This document shows, one piece after another, positions 6,704 to 14,143 of a DNA stretch of 16,319 nt (positions within the stretch are counted from its first letter, which is position 1; the number at the start of each line of letters is the position of its first letter). The stretch is from CAYVKY01 sp964452115 (GTDB lineage Bacteria > Bacteroidota > Ignavibacteria > Tepidaquicellales > Tepidaquicellaceae): the NCBI GenBank assembly GCA_964452115.1, contig CAYVKY010000039.1, forward strand, positions 1 through 16,319, in the 5' to 3' direction. The notes beneath the pieces are model-generated. The model was not told where the DNA came from. It did not search any database and saw only the letters and a program-made list of their open reading frames with translations. Made by a program: the position numbers and the translations under genes.

Positions 6704-9052
6704 TTAGAAACCTCTTCCAAACTGGAAGTGGAATATAAATTTCGGCGCCTGTCTGTCTTCAATCTGTCTGTCAAATCCGTATCCGAAATCAAACCCGACA
6801 AGTCCGACTGCCGGCAGCTGAATTCTTGTGCCGAATCCGGCACCGCGCCTCAGGTCAAACGGGTCGGTTTTTGAAATATCCGACCATACATTTCCTGCTT
6901 CAACAAATGCAAGCAGAAATATAGGCACCGGGTCAAGCGAAAGCGGGAATCTCAGCTCTGCCGAGTATTTCAATGCGACCCTTCCGCCGATTGGATTGAG
7001 AGACGAATTTTTCGGTCCGACGTTTCTGTCGTCATATCCGCGCAGCGCTATCGTGTTATATGCAAGCCCATTGCCTCCCATAAAGAAAAGTTCAGTAGGA
7101 GGCAGATATTTATCACTGCTTATGGAGTTGACTACGTAAAAATTAAAATTCGTGTAAAGAACAAATTTCGTATTTCGAATGACCGGAGTGTAAAGCTCAG
7201 CGGAAAAAACATTCTTGATGAAATCAATATTTCCCGGAAGGAATGGTCCGCCTGAGAGTTCGGTTGTATTTGAAACTTTCGTTCCGTCTAGAGGGAATAT
7301 CGGGTCAAACACAGTTGAGCGCGAAATTGTCTGTTTGATGCTGAATTGATTGCGCAACCCAACCTCATAATAACCTGCACCGTCTATAACATTTGTCCTC
7401 TGGAATTTGACTGACCAGTCGCCTCTGAAATAGTCATCCGGCCATTTGAATCTTCTTCCAAGACTGATTACCGCACCTGTTTCTCTTACATCATAATAAT
7501 AACTTTCACGCGAATCGAAAAGGTTAACTCCGAATAATGTCGGTGTATCGTAGAGCCACGGCTCGGTGAATCCGACGTTAAATGTTCTGTACGTACCTGC
7601 TTCCCCGAACTGCCATGAGAAGTTCAAAACCTGCCCGCCGCCGCCGGAGAAGGGACGCGTGATATCAAAATTGTTGAAAGTCAAACCGATTGCGCCTGTA
7701 ACGCCGTATGTGCCTGCATATCCTACCGATGCATTGAACTGGTCTGATGACCTTTCGGAAACGATGTATTTAATGTTAACGGTAGAATCGTTTTCAAGAG
7801 CAATATCCTGATTCAGTTTTTCGGGATTGAAATAGTTAAGCGAGTTAAGCTGCTGAAGGCTTCGCTTCACATTGCTCCGGGCGAAGTAGTCACCGGGGAT
7901 TGTGTACATTTCACGGCGGAGAACTTTGTCCTTCGTCTTTTCATTCCCTTCGAAACTGATGTTTCCGATTCTGTACTGCCTGTTCTCCTGTACATTGATT
8001 GTCAGGTCAACTTTATTTTTGCCTGTAACATTTTCTTTAACATCGGCATTAAATCCGAGATACCCGTTGTCCATATAGAGCGAGTATATGTCGGATTCGG
8101 ATTCATTTGAAAAAATATTCTGATTTAATTTCTTCTGATTATAGACATCTCCCTTTTTCATATTGAGCCGCTGCGAAAGCACTGAATCGGCATAAAGTTT
8201 ATTTCCTGCAAAGTCTATCGAGTCAATATAAAATTTTGTTCCTTCATTAATTTTGATGCTGATGAACATATCTTCCTTATTCGGGGATAAATCCGTTTTT
8301 GCGGAAACAATCTCGGCATCTTTATAACCGAATTCCTTATAGTAATCTATGATAGTCTTTTTATCTTCTTCAAATTTATCTTTCTCGAAGTGTGCTCTGT
8401 TCCAGAATTTCCACCACACTTTTTCGGAAGTTTCCATCTCTCCGCGGAGTTTGCTCGATTTAATATTGTTGTTCCCTGAAAAAGAAATGCTGCGCACAAC
8501 AACTTTACTGCCTTCACTTATTTTAATTCTAATCCTTGCTTCATTGCTTGCCGATATAAGTTTATCCACGCTTATCTCTGCCTGTGAAAATCCTTCTTCC
8601 GCATAATATTTTTCAAGTGTGTTCTGAATGTCTTTGAGCTTCTGCTCTGAAAGCACCTGACCTGCCACCAGCGGAACTTTGCTTTCAATGTCAGACTTGG
8701 ACATATCGTCATTTCCGACAATTTCAATGCTCTCGATGCGCGGGAGCTCCTGCACGGCGATTACGAGGAATACATCCGACCCTGATTTTTTGTCAACGTA
8801 AATCTGAATATCGGAAAAGATATTCATATTCCATAACTTTTTAATGGATTCACGGATTTCATCCGATGGAATTGAAATTTCCATTCCCGGTTTCAATCCC
8901 GAATATGCTATGATTGTTTTCTCGTCGTAAAGTTTATTTCCGCGTGTAGAAATATTTTTTATCTTATAAACCTCTGTCTGTGAAAAACTTTGCGAGGCTA
9001 CCATCAATAGCGATAAGATAAAAAATAAAAATAAAGATTTTTTAAAAATCAT
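6704..9052 (-). CDS. bamA: outer membrane protein assembly factor BamA (Omp85)
   Basis: The central insertase that folds beta-barrel proteins into the outer membrane. The 782-residue chain has a signal peptide (about 1-24, ending S-F-S-Q), then five POTRA repeats at roughly 29-102, 105-181, 184-270, 273-356 and 359-432, several marked by a G-N-x-x motif after the first strand. The Omp85 barrel follows from about 437. The conserved loop-6 motif is visible as L-R-G-Y-D-D-R-N-V-G-P at 670-680. The protein ends with a phenylalanine after alternating aromatic residues, the expected C-terminal beta signal. Its ATG overlaps the uppS stop as ATGA, so the two are translationally coupled. Length and domain order are normal for BamA. 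Confidence 0.97.
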   Translation of the reverse strand: MIFKKSLFLFFILSLLMVASQSFSQTEVYKIKNISTRGNKLYDEKTIIAYSGLKPGMEISIPSDEIRESIKKLWNMNIFSDIQIYVDKKSGSDVFLVIAVQELPRIESIEIVGNDDMSKSDIESKVPLVAGQVLSEQKLKDIQNTLEKYYAEEGFSQAEISVDKLISASNEARIRIKISEGSKVVVRSISFSGNNNIKSSKLRGEMETSEKVWWKFWNRAHFEKDKFEEDKKTIIDYYKEFGYKDAEIVSAKTDLSPNKEDMFISIKINEGTKFYIDSIDFAGNKLYADSVLSQRLNMKKGDVYNQKKLNQNIFSNESESDIYSLYMDNGYLGFNADVKENVTGKNKVDLTINVQENRQYRIGNISFEGNEKTKDKVLRREMYTIPGDYFARSNVKRSLQQLNSLNYFNPEKLNQDIALENDSTVNIKYIVSERSSDQFNASVGYAGTYGVTGAIGLTFNNFDITRPFSGGGGQVLNFSWQFGEAGTYRTFNVGFTEPWLYDTPTLFGVNLFDSRESYYYDVRETGAVISLGRRFKWPDDYFRGDWSVKFQRTNVIDGAGYYEVGLRNQFSIKQTISRSTVFDPIFPLDGTKVSNTTELSGGPFLPGNIDFIKNVFSAELYTPVIRNTKFVLYTNFNFYVVNSISSDKYLPPTELFFMGGNGLAYNTIALRGYDDRNVGPKNSSLNPIGGRVALKYSAELRFPLSLDPVPIFLLAFVEAGNVWSDISKTDPFDLRRGAGFGTRIQLPAVGLVGFDFGYGFDRQIEDRQAPKFIFHFQFGRGF

Positions 9053-9837
9053 TTCCTGTGTTTAGTTGATTTTTCTAAAATTTGTTCACTGGTCATTCCG
9101 AATCTTCTTTCGCGCTTTTGGTAACTCCTGATTGCTTCATAGAGATTTTCGCGCCTGTAAGCCGGCCAGTATTCCTTGTCTATGTATATTTCGGTGTAAG
9201 CAAGCTGCCACAGAAGAAAATTGCTTATGCGGAATTCACCGCCCGTCCTTATCATCAGTTCGGGGTCGGGTATTTCCGCAGTGGCAAGATATTCCGAAAA
9301 TATATCTTCGTTAATTTTATCGGGATTCAGTTTGGATGAACTGACATCCCTGCTGATATTTTTAACGGCATTAACAATATCCCATCTGCCGCTGTAATTC
9401 AAAGCCAGATTCAGAGTAAGCCTTTTATTGCCGGATAATTTTGCTATAGATCCATCCAGTTCGTTCCTGACCGGTTTTGGCAATGCAGACATATCGCCTG
9501 TAGCAACAAGTCTGACATCATTTTTATCAAGTTCTTTTGTCTCGCCTTTAAGAGACTTTATCAGAAGCTGCATCAGCACTCCGACTTCGGATTTTGGCCT
9601 TCTCCAGTTTTCGGTCGAGAAAGTATAAAGCGTAAGGAATTTTACTCCGAGCTGTCCGCATACTTCCACGATGTCGCGCACGGATTTGACGCCGGCACGG
9701 TGTCCGAAAACTCTCGACTTTCCCTGCATCTTAGCCCATCTGCCGTTGCCGTCCATTATAATTGCAATGTGGCGGGGAATTTCGCCTGAGCGTTTTAGTT
9801 CTTCCTGAATTAATATGTCTTTTCCTGTTCTTTCCAA
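9049..9837 (-). CDS. uppS: isoprenyl transferase (undecaprenyl diphosphate synthase)
   Basis: Condenses isopentenyl diphosphate units onto farnesyl diphosphate to make the C55 carrier lipid used for peptidoglycan and O-antigen. Family signatures in the 262 residues: H-I-A-I-I-M-D-G-N-G-R-W-A with the catalytic aspartate D29, the F-S-T-E-N-W-R-R-P motif (73-81), the N-Y-S-G-R-W-D motif (147-153), and P-D-P-E-L-M-I-R-T-G-G-E followed by R-I-S-N-F-L-L-W-Q (190-211). All are intact. The start is TTG at 9837; the likely Shine-Dalgarno AGGA lies inside the last codons of trpS, 7 nt upstream. The stop overlaps the bamA start by 4 nt. The family also includes cis-prenyltransferases of other chain lengths, but the operon of envelope genes supports UppS. 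Confidence 0.96.
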   Translation of the reverse strand: MERTGKDILIQEELKRSGEIPRHIAIIMDGNGRWAKMQGKSRVFGHRAGVKSVRDIVEVCGQLGVKFLTLYTFSTENWRRPKSEVGVLMQLLIKSLKGETKELDKNDVRLVATGDMSALPKPVRNELDGSIAKLSGNKRLTLNLALNYSGRWDIVNAVKNISRDVSSSKLNPDKINEDIFSEYLATAEIPDPELMIRTGGEFRISNFLLWQLAYTEIYIDKEYWPAYRRENLYEAIRSYQKRERRFGMTSEQILEKSTKHRK

Positions 9838-9841
9838 ATTT

Positions 9842-10837
9842 TTATCCTAAGTTCATCGCCTCTCTTACTTCGCTGATTGTAGCGTGTGCTACCTTTCGCG
9901 CTCTTTCTTCGCCATCTTTAAGTATTTCAATCACTTTTGCCGTATCATTTTCAAGCAGTTTCCTTTTCTCGCGCATAGGTTCTAAAAACTTAATAATCTT
10001 ATTGGATATTTTCAGTTTGCAGTCGCTGCATCCAAGTTCACCGCTGGAGCATCCCGCATGTATTTCAGGTGCTTCTTCGGGATTAAATATCGTATGATAT
10101 TTATATATCAGGCAAATATCAGGATTGCCTTTATCACCTTTCCTTAATTTATTCGGGTCGGTGAACGCTTTTTTGATTTTCTTTGAAATCTCTTCCGGCT
10201 CGTCTGAAATTAAAATCGAATTGCCTAAAGATTTGCTCATCTTTGCTTTTCCGTCTAATCCCGGCAGCCTCGGGAACTTTGTGAGTTTTGCATCGGGAAC
10301 GGGGAAAATGTGCGGCCTGTCTTTGCAGTAATGCTCGTTAAAAAGATTTGCAATGTGTCTTGTGATTTCGATATGCGGCACCTGATCTTCACCTACCGGA
10401 ACGAGTTCGCCTTTGTACAGCAGTATATCTGCAGCCTGAAGCACAACATAGCCAAGGTGTCCGAGTGTTATAGTTGAAAGGTGAAGGTCGCGCACCTGCT
10501 CTTTAAGCGCGGGATTTTTTTCAAGGCGCGCTTTGGTGATGAGCATTGAAAATATAAGATAGAGTTCCGTATGTTCTTTAATCTGTGACTGCCTGAAAAT
10601 AGGGGACTTCACGGGGTCTAAACCGCAGGCAACCCAGTCAATCACCATATCAATTGTATTTTTAAAGATGTCTTTTGAATCCGGGTCGGTTGTGAGAACG
10701 TGGTAATCGGCAACCAGATGATAATTCTGATATTCATCCTGCATTTTAACCCAGTTTTCCAGCGCACCGAAATAGTGACCGATGTGCAGTTTACCCGTCG
10801 GTCTCATTCCTGATAATATTATTTTTTTTCTGTTCAT
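9842..10837 (-). CDS. trpS: tryptophanyl-tRNA synthetase with a candidate Fe-S cysteine motif
   Basis: Class I aminoacyl-tRNA synthetase that charges tRNA-Trp. The 331-residue length is typical of bacterial TrpRS. ATP-site motifs are present: P-T-G-K-L-H-I-G-H with HIGH at 18-21, and K-M-S-K-S at 199-203. D152-Q153 in G-E-D-Q-V-P-H and the G-L-D-G-K-A segment before KMSKS are also family-typical. The C-terminal region contains four cysteines, C242-x20-C263-x6-C270-x2-C273. This closely resembles the C-x22-C-x6-C-x2-C pattern that binds a [4Fe-4S] cluster in Thermotoga maritima TrpRS; cluster binding here is inference. The ATG overlaps the stop of the ftsB-like gene (ATGA). A tRNA synthetase in an envelope operon is unexpected, though the packing leaves little doubt of co-transcription. 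Confidence 0.97.
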   Translation of the reverse strand: MNRKKIILSGMRPTGKLHIGHYFGALENWVKMQDEYQNYHLVADYHVLTTDPDSKDIFKNTIDMVIDWVACGLDPVKSPIFRQSQIKEHTELYLIFSMLITKARLEKNPALKEQVRDLHLSTITLGHLGYVVLQAADILLYKGELVPVGEDQVPHIEITRHIANLFNEHYCKDRPHIFPVPDAKLTKFPRLPGLDGKAKMSKSLGNSILISDEPEEISKKIKKAFTDPNKLRKGDKGNPDICLIYKYHTIFNPEEAPEIHAGCSSGELGCSDCKLKISNKIIKFLEPMREKRKLLENDTAKVIEILKDGEERARKVAHATISEVREAMNLG

Positions 10838-11166
10838 TTACTTGTACTGTCTACAATAATTTTATAAATTTTTTCGCCCGGTTTTGTCATTCCGAATTTT
10901 TCGCGGGCGACTTTTTCCAGTTTCTTATCCGATTTATTAAGTTCGTCAATTTCTTTTTCAAGTGAAACTGCTTTTGCAGAATCTTCCCTGAACTGCTGAT
11001 ATATGTGCGAGTTCTCGCGTTCCAGTTTTTTCCTTGCTATAAATCCCTTGTCTCCGAATAATGCCCAAAGTGTAATTATCAAAATGACGGTGATAAATCC
11101 GAGCAGTAACTTATGCTGCCCTGATATTCTGAAAACTTTTTTAATAAATGATTCCTGTTCCTGCAA
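10834..11166 (-). CDS. ftsB: septum formation initiator family protein (FtsB/DivIC-like)
   Basis: Small bitopic division protein expected to join the FtsQ/FtsL-type complex at the septum. In 110 residues it has a short cytoplasmic N-terminus, one transmembrane segment (about 19-40, G-Q-H-K-L-L-L-G then a hydrophobic run), a Glu/Lys-rich coiled coil (about 46-85), and the C-terminal family signature V-A-R-E-K-F-G-M-T-K-P-G-E-K-I-Y (86-101). The start is TTG at 11166, one base after the ddl stop, with no good Shine-Dalgarno; reinitiation from ddl is likely. The stop overlaps trpS. FtsB and DivIC cannot be told apart from sequence alone, so the symbol marks the family and not strict orthology. 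Next to ddl it recalls the division and cell wall gene clusters of other bacteria. Confidence 0.88.
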   Translation of the reverse strand: MQEQESFIKKVFRISGQHKLLLGFITVILIITLWALFGDKGFIARKKLERENSHIYQQFREDSAKAVSLEKEIDELNKSDKKLEKVAREKFGMTKPGEKIYKIIVDSTSK

Positions 11167-11167
11167 T

Positions 11168-12196
11168 CTAATTATATTTCTTTAAAGATAAACGTATTAT
11201 TAATTCAAGCAGCTCATTGAAATCAATGCCTTTGACCTTTGCCGATTTCGGCACAAGCGAAAGTGAAGTCATTCCCGGCAGAGTGTTTATTTCAAGGCAA
11301 TAGGGTTTATTATCTTCCGTCAGAAGAAAATCAATTCGTGCATACACTTCCGCTCCGACTGCATTGAATGCTTTAATGCCGTATTCTTCCACTTTGCTGA
11401 TGACATCACTGCTGAAATCCACAGGGCAGATATACTCGGTCATTCCGTGCGAGTACTTGTGCTCGTAGTCGTAATAGCCGTCTTTTGGTCTTATCTCAAG
11501 TATCGGAAATGCTTCCTTGTCAATCACCGGAATCGTTATTTCTTTGCCTTTAATGTATTCTTCAATTAATATTTTATCTGCATATTTATAAGAAAGTTCC
11601 AATGCATTGAAAAATTCTTTTTCACCGCCGTTTTTCACGACGCTCAAGCCTACCGTGCTGCCTTCGTTTGACGGCTTAATCACATAAGATTCGCCGATTT
11701 TACTTATTACTTCTCCAAATGTGATTTCATCGTTTTTTCTCAGCGAAATCCAGCGGGGAGTAGGTATTCCTGCATTTTTAAAAAGAACTTTCGAAAAATC
11801 CTTATCCATTGATACTGCCGATGAAAGCATGCCCGAACCCGTATATTTAAGTCCGCGGGCTTCAAGCATAGACTGTATCCTGCCGTCTTCACCGTACTTG
11901 CCGTGAAGTCCGATGAACACTATGTCAATATCATCAAATAAATCCGAATTAAAACATTCAAGGAATTTTCTGTAAGACTTGCTTTTCATATTATCCAGGA
12001 TGTTCTGTCCGGGATAATCTTTCGAAATTTTGTCTCTGAATATAAAATCTTCAGCGGCATTTTCAGCACCGTAAATCGGGTCAATAACTTTCACGGTATG
12101 ACCGTTCTCTCTTAAACCTTTTAATATGCTCTTTCCTGATGTAAGGGATACTTCTCTTTCGGCTGAAAGTCCGCCTGCTAATAAAGCAATTTTCAA
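11168..12196 (-). CDS. ddl: D-alanine--D-alanine ligase
   Basis: ATP-grasp ligase that makes the D-Ala-D-Ala dipeptide for peptidoglycan precursors in the cytoplasm. The 342 residues show G-G-L-S-A-E-R-E-V-S near the N-terminus, G-L-H-G-K-Y-G-E-D-G (96-105), the ATP-binding K-P-S-N-E-G-S-T-V-G-L-S (174-185), the omega-loop Y-D-Y-E-H-K-Y (242-248), the metal-binding R-I-D-F (287-290) and E-I-N-T-L-P-G-M-T (302-310). The omega-loop tyrosines fit a D-Ala-D-Ala enzyme, not a D-Ala-D-Lac (vancomycin-resistance) type. The codon before K-I-A-L-L-A-G-G is TTG; no in-frame ATG fits the N-terminal strand, so TTG is the likely start. It is the first gene of the minus-strand operon, with a promoter candidate about 70 nt upstream. 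Confidence 0.96.
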   Translation of the reverse strand: MKIALLAGGLSAEREVSLTSGKSILKGLRENGHTVKVIDPIYGAENAAEDFIFRDKISKDYPGQNILDNMKSKSYRKFLECFNSDLFDDIDIVFIGLHGKYGEDGRIQSMLEARGLKYTGSGMLSSAVSMDKDFSKVLFKNAGIPTPRWISLRKNDEITFGEVISKIGESYVIKPSNEGSTVGLSVVKNGGEKEFFNALELSYKYADKILIEEYIKGKEITIPVIDKEAFPILEIRPKDGYYDYEHKYSHGMTEYICPVDFSSDVISKVEEYGIKAFNAVGAEVYARIDFLLTEDNKPYCLEINTLPGMTSLSLVPKSAKVKGIDFNELLELIIRLSLKKYN

Positions 12197-12264
12197 AATT
12201 TAAAAACTTATTAAAACTATAATATAATTATTTAAAAACTCTTTTAAAACATTCAATTTTATAC

Positions 12265-12293
12265 ATTATACGGGTGATTTTTACCGTTGTTTA
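12265..12293 (-). promoter_or_regulatory. candidate sigma70-type promoter for the ddl-to-lpxC operon
   Basis: On the minus strand TATAAT (12270-12265) matches the canonical -10 hexamer exactly. Seventeen bases upstream lies TAAACA (12293-12288), which matches the TTGACA -35 box at four of six positions. Transcription would start near 12258, giving a leader of about 60 nt before the ddl start. The region is AT-rich, so a chance match is possible. Confidence 0.4.
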
Positions 12294-12311
12294 ATCATTG
12301 ATAAATTTGTT

Positions 12312-12336
12312 GGATTTTGCTATGAAATCCGGATTT
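12312..12336. promoter_or_regulatory. candidate operator: three GGATTT/AAATCC half-sites
   Basis: GGATTT (12312-12317) and AAATCC (12325-12330) are inverted with a 7-nt spacer. AAATCC and GGATTT (12331-12336) abut to form the perfect 12-bp palindrome AAATCCGGATTT. The cluster sits between ddl and the divergent metal-efflux operon, about 90 nt before the latter's first gene. A regulator dimer site is a reasonable guess; no regulator gene is present in the window. A short inverted repeat AAAAAC-GGT-GTTTTT follows at 12357-12371. Confidence 0.35.
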
Positions 12337-12424
12337 AATTTACGTCAATTTTACATAAAAACGGTGTTTTTATTCTAAATGGAATTAATTATTTTATTTT
12401 AATGTTAAAAACAGAAAATAATAT

Positions 12425-12808
12425 TTGGAAAGCATAAAGAAAATATTGATTACTTCCTGCCTGTCTCTTGTGATTCTGGCAAATTTCAGTTATGCTGTTA
12501 CGTACAATTTCTGTATGATGACAAGCAAACCGAAATGCGCCTGCGAAGAAAAAGGTATGACCGCGAAAGAAAGTTCCTCGAATACTTCTTCCTGCTGCAA
12601 AACAGAAACAAAAGAGATAACAAATTCATCAAACCTGTATAAAATATCCGATGTGCAGGGAAATTTGATGATGCAGGGTGTAATTTCAGTTTCAAATGTT
12701 AACTTTTCAGATTTAATTCAAAAAATATTGCTTTCATATTCTTCATTATTTGAAGAAATTTCCCCAACAAAAGATATCACAATCAATAACTCCGTCCTCA
12801 TCATTTAA
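12425..12808 (+). CDS. small exported cysteine-rich protein at the head of a metal-efflux operon
   Basis: I do not recognise a firm family. The 127 residues begin with a signal peptide (K-K-I-L-I-T-S then a hydrophobic run, likely cleavage after F-S-Y-A near residue 24). The mature N-terminal half holds C30-M-M, C38-x-C40 and the pair C57-C58, a pattern suited to binding soft metals such as Cu, Ag or Zn. The second half (about 68-127) is free of cysteine and predicted mixed alpha/beta with a hydrophobic end. The start is TTG at 12425, because a stop lies in frame at 12419; there is no obvious Shine-Dalgarno, and a later TTG at 12446 is possible. The gene is 84 bp before the TolC-family gene and in the same direction. 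It resembles in outline the small Cys-pair exported proteins seen beside Bacteroidota metal pumps, but I cannot confirm homology. Confidence 0.7.
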   Translation: MESIKKILITSCLSLVILANFSYAVTYNFCMMTSKPKCACEEKGMTAKESSSNTSSCCKTETKEITNSSNLYKISDVQGNLMMQGVISVSNVNFSDLIQKILLSYSSLFEEISPTKDITINNSVLII

Positions 12809-12855
12809 TATTAAATATTTTCGATAAAACTGCGGGATATTATTTATTCCGTTTT

Positions 12856-12878
12856 AATTTATTTTGCGAAAATAAATT
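12856..12878. repeat. perfect AT-rich inverted repeat just before the TolC-family gene
   Basis: AATTTATTTT (12856-12865), loop GCG (12866-12868), AAAATAAATT (12869-12878): a 10-bp perfect stem with a 3-nt loop, ending 14 nt before the ATG at 12893. It could be an RNA hairpin influencing translation, a weak terminator or attenuator after the small Cys-rich gene, or an operator. The base composition is low-complexity, so the match is less striking than its length suggests. Confidence 0.4.
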
Positions 12879-12892
12879 TAATATTAACTTAA

Positions 12893-14140
12893 ATGAAATA
12901 TATTTTTTTAATAATAATTCTGGTATCACTGTCAGCCGATGCAAATGCGCAGATTTACACCGATACACTCAGTGAAAATTCGCCCGGGTATCTTGTTCAA
13001 AAAGCGGTTAACAACAATTCGAAACTCGAGTATTACGACATACAGCGCAGAATTGAACTGATAAAGAAAGAGCAGGTTAATAAGCAGCCGATGCCGATGC
13101 TCGAGGCAATGATTGACTATATCCCGCTGGATTTTATGGCGAAGCCCGAATATGGAATCTTCTACTCGCAGAGGCTGATTCTGCCGTCAAAAATTTCTGT
13201 GATGGAAGAAACAAGCGGCGCAAATGCAGTGAAACAGGACATTCTCAAAAGGCAGGTTCAGATTGAACTTAAACGGCAGGTGTATTCGGATTACTTCGAT
13301 ATATACTATTATCAGCGCCTGCTCGGATTCAACCTAGATTATCAGGGCATAATGAAAGACCTTGTGAAAAACATTCAGGCGGCATACGTATCCGGTATGG
13401 GCACTCAGACTCAGATAATAAAAATGAACAGCGAAGTGCAGATGATGGAACTTGATTACATCGAGCTCGAAGCATCAAGGCAAAAGTCTGTAAATGACCT
13501 GCGGGTGCTGACAAATCTGGATTTGAAAAATGATTTCCGGGCACAGGATTCGCTTGTAAATGAGCCGCTGACGGCAGCGCTTGATTCAAATAAACTGATT
13601 GATGAACTGATAAGCGGCAATCCGGAATTTAAGCTCATTGACAATATGATTCAGACGGCAAGGATTGAAAAAAATATTGCACTTCAGGACAGAGTGCCCG
13701 ATATCACAGTTCGCGGCGGTTATAAATACATGGCAAAAGAGCCGATGAGTTATCTGACATTCGGAATCGGAATTGACCTGCCGTTTATGCCGTGGAATTC
13801 AAAAAGGATTGATGCTATGGTTGAGGAAAAAACAGCTATGGAACTTCAGGCAAACTCAATGAGGGCAAGCTCATTGCAGTATATGAAAAATGAACTGCAG
13901 GGAATGCTGATTATGATAAATTCGATAAAACAGAAAATTTCATATCTGAAAGAAGTATTACTCCCGACAACGGAAAGTATTTTTAATGCGTCAATAGTTT
14001 CATATTCGGCGGGCTCGGGCGACTTTATGACGATGCTTGATTCATACAGGAACCTTCGCTCACATCAGGAACTGCTGGTTAAAAACGAAACAGAACTATT
14101 GAAACAATATTCCGAACTTGAATTTTTAATTGGAAAATAA
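12893..14140 (+). CDS. TolC-family outer membrane efflux protein (CusC/CzcC-like)
   Basis: Outer-membrane channel of a tripartite metal efflux system. The 415 residues begin with a signal peptide (hydrophobic run to D-A-N-A, cleavage before Q20). The rest is long alpha-helical segments broken by short beta parts, and shows the internal two-fold OEP layout: first helical half about 30-230, second about 235-415. The R-Q-V-Y-S-D-Y-F-D region, T-Q-T-Q-I-I-K-M-N, and S-A-G-S-G-D-F-M-T-M-L-D near the C-terminus are typical of OMF proteins associated with heavy-metal RND pumps. No lipobox cysteine is present. Substrate cannot be read from the channel; the downstream CusB/CusA-like genes give the context. 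The cusB-like ATG begins 3 nt after the stop, so they are co-transcribed. Confidence 0.9.
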   Translation: MKYIFLIIILVSLSADANAQIYTDTLSENSPGYLVQKAVNNNSKLEYYDIQRRIELIKKEQVNKQPMPMLEAMIDYIPLDFMAKPEYGIFYSQRLILPSKISVMEETSGANAVKQDILKRQVQIELKRQVYSDYFDIYYYQRLLGFNLDYQGIMKDLVKNIQAAYVSGMGTQTQIIKMNSEVQMMELDYIELEASRQKSVNDLRVLTNLDLKNDFRAQDSLVNEPLTAALDSNKLIDELISGNPEFKLIDNMIQTARIEKNIALQDRVPDITVRGGYKYMAKEPMSYLTFGIGIDLPFMPWNSKRIDAMVEEKTAMELQANSMRASSLQYMKNELQGMLIMINSIKQKISYLKEVLLPTTESIFNASIVSYSAGSGDFMTMLDSYRNLRSHQELLVKNETELLKQYSELEFLIGK

Positions 14141-14143
14141 AAA

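Noticed and set aside
11168..12196. Vancomycin-resistance type D-Ala-D-Lac ligase
   Set aside because: The omega-loop reads Y-D-Y-E-H-K-Y as in D-Ala-D-Ala enzymes, and no vanH or vanX-like gene is adjacent.
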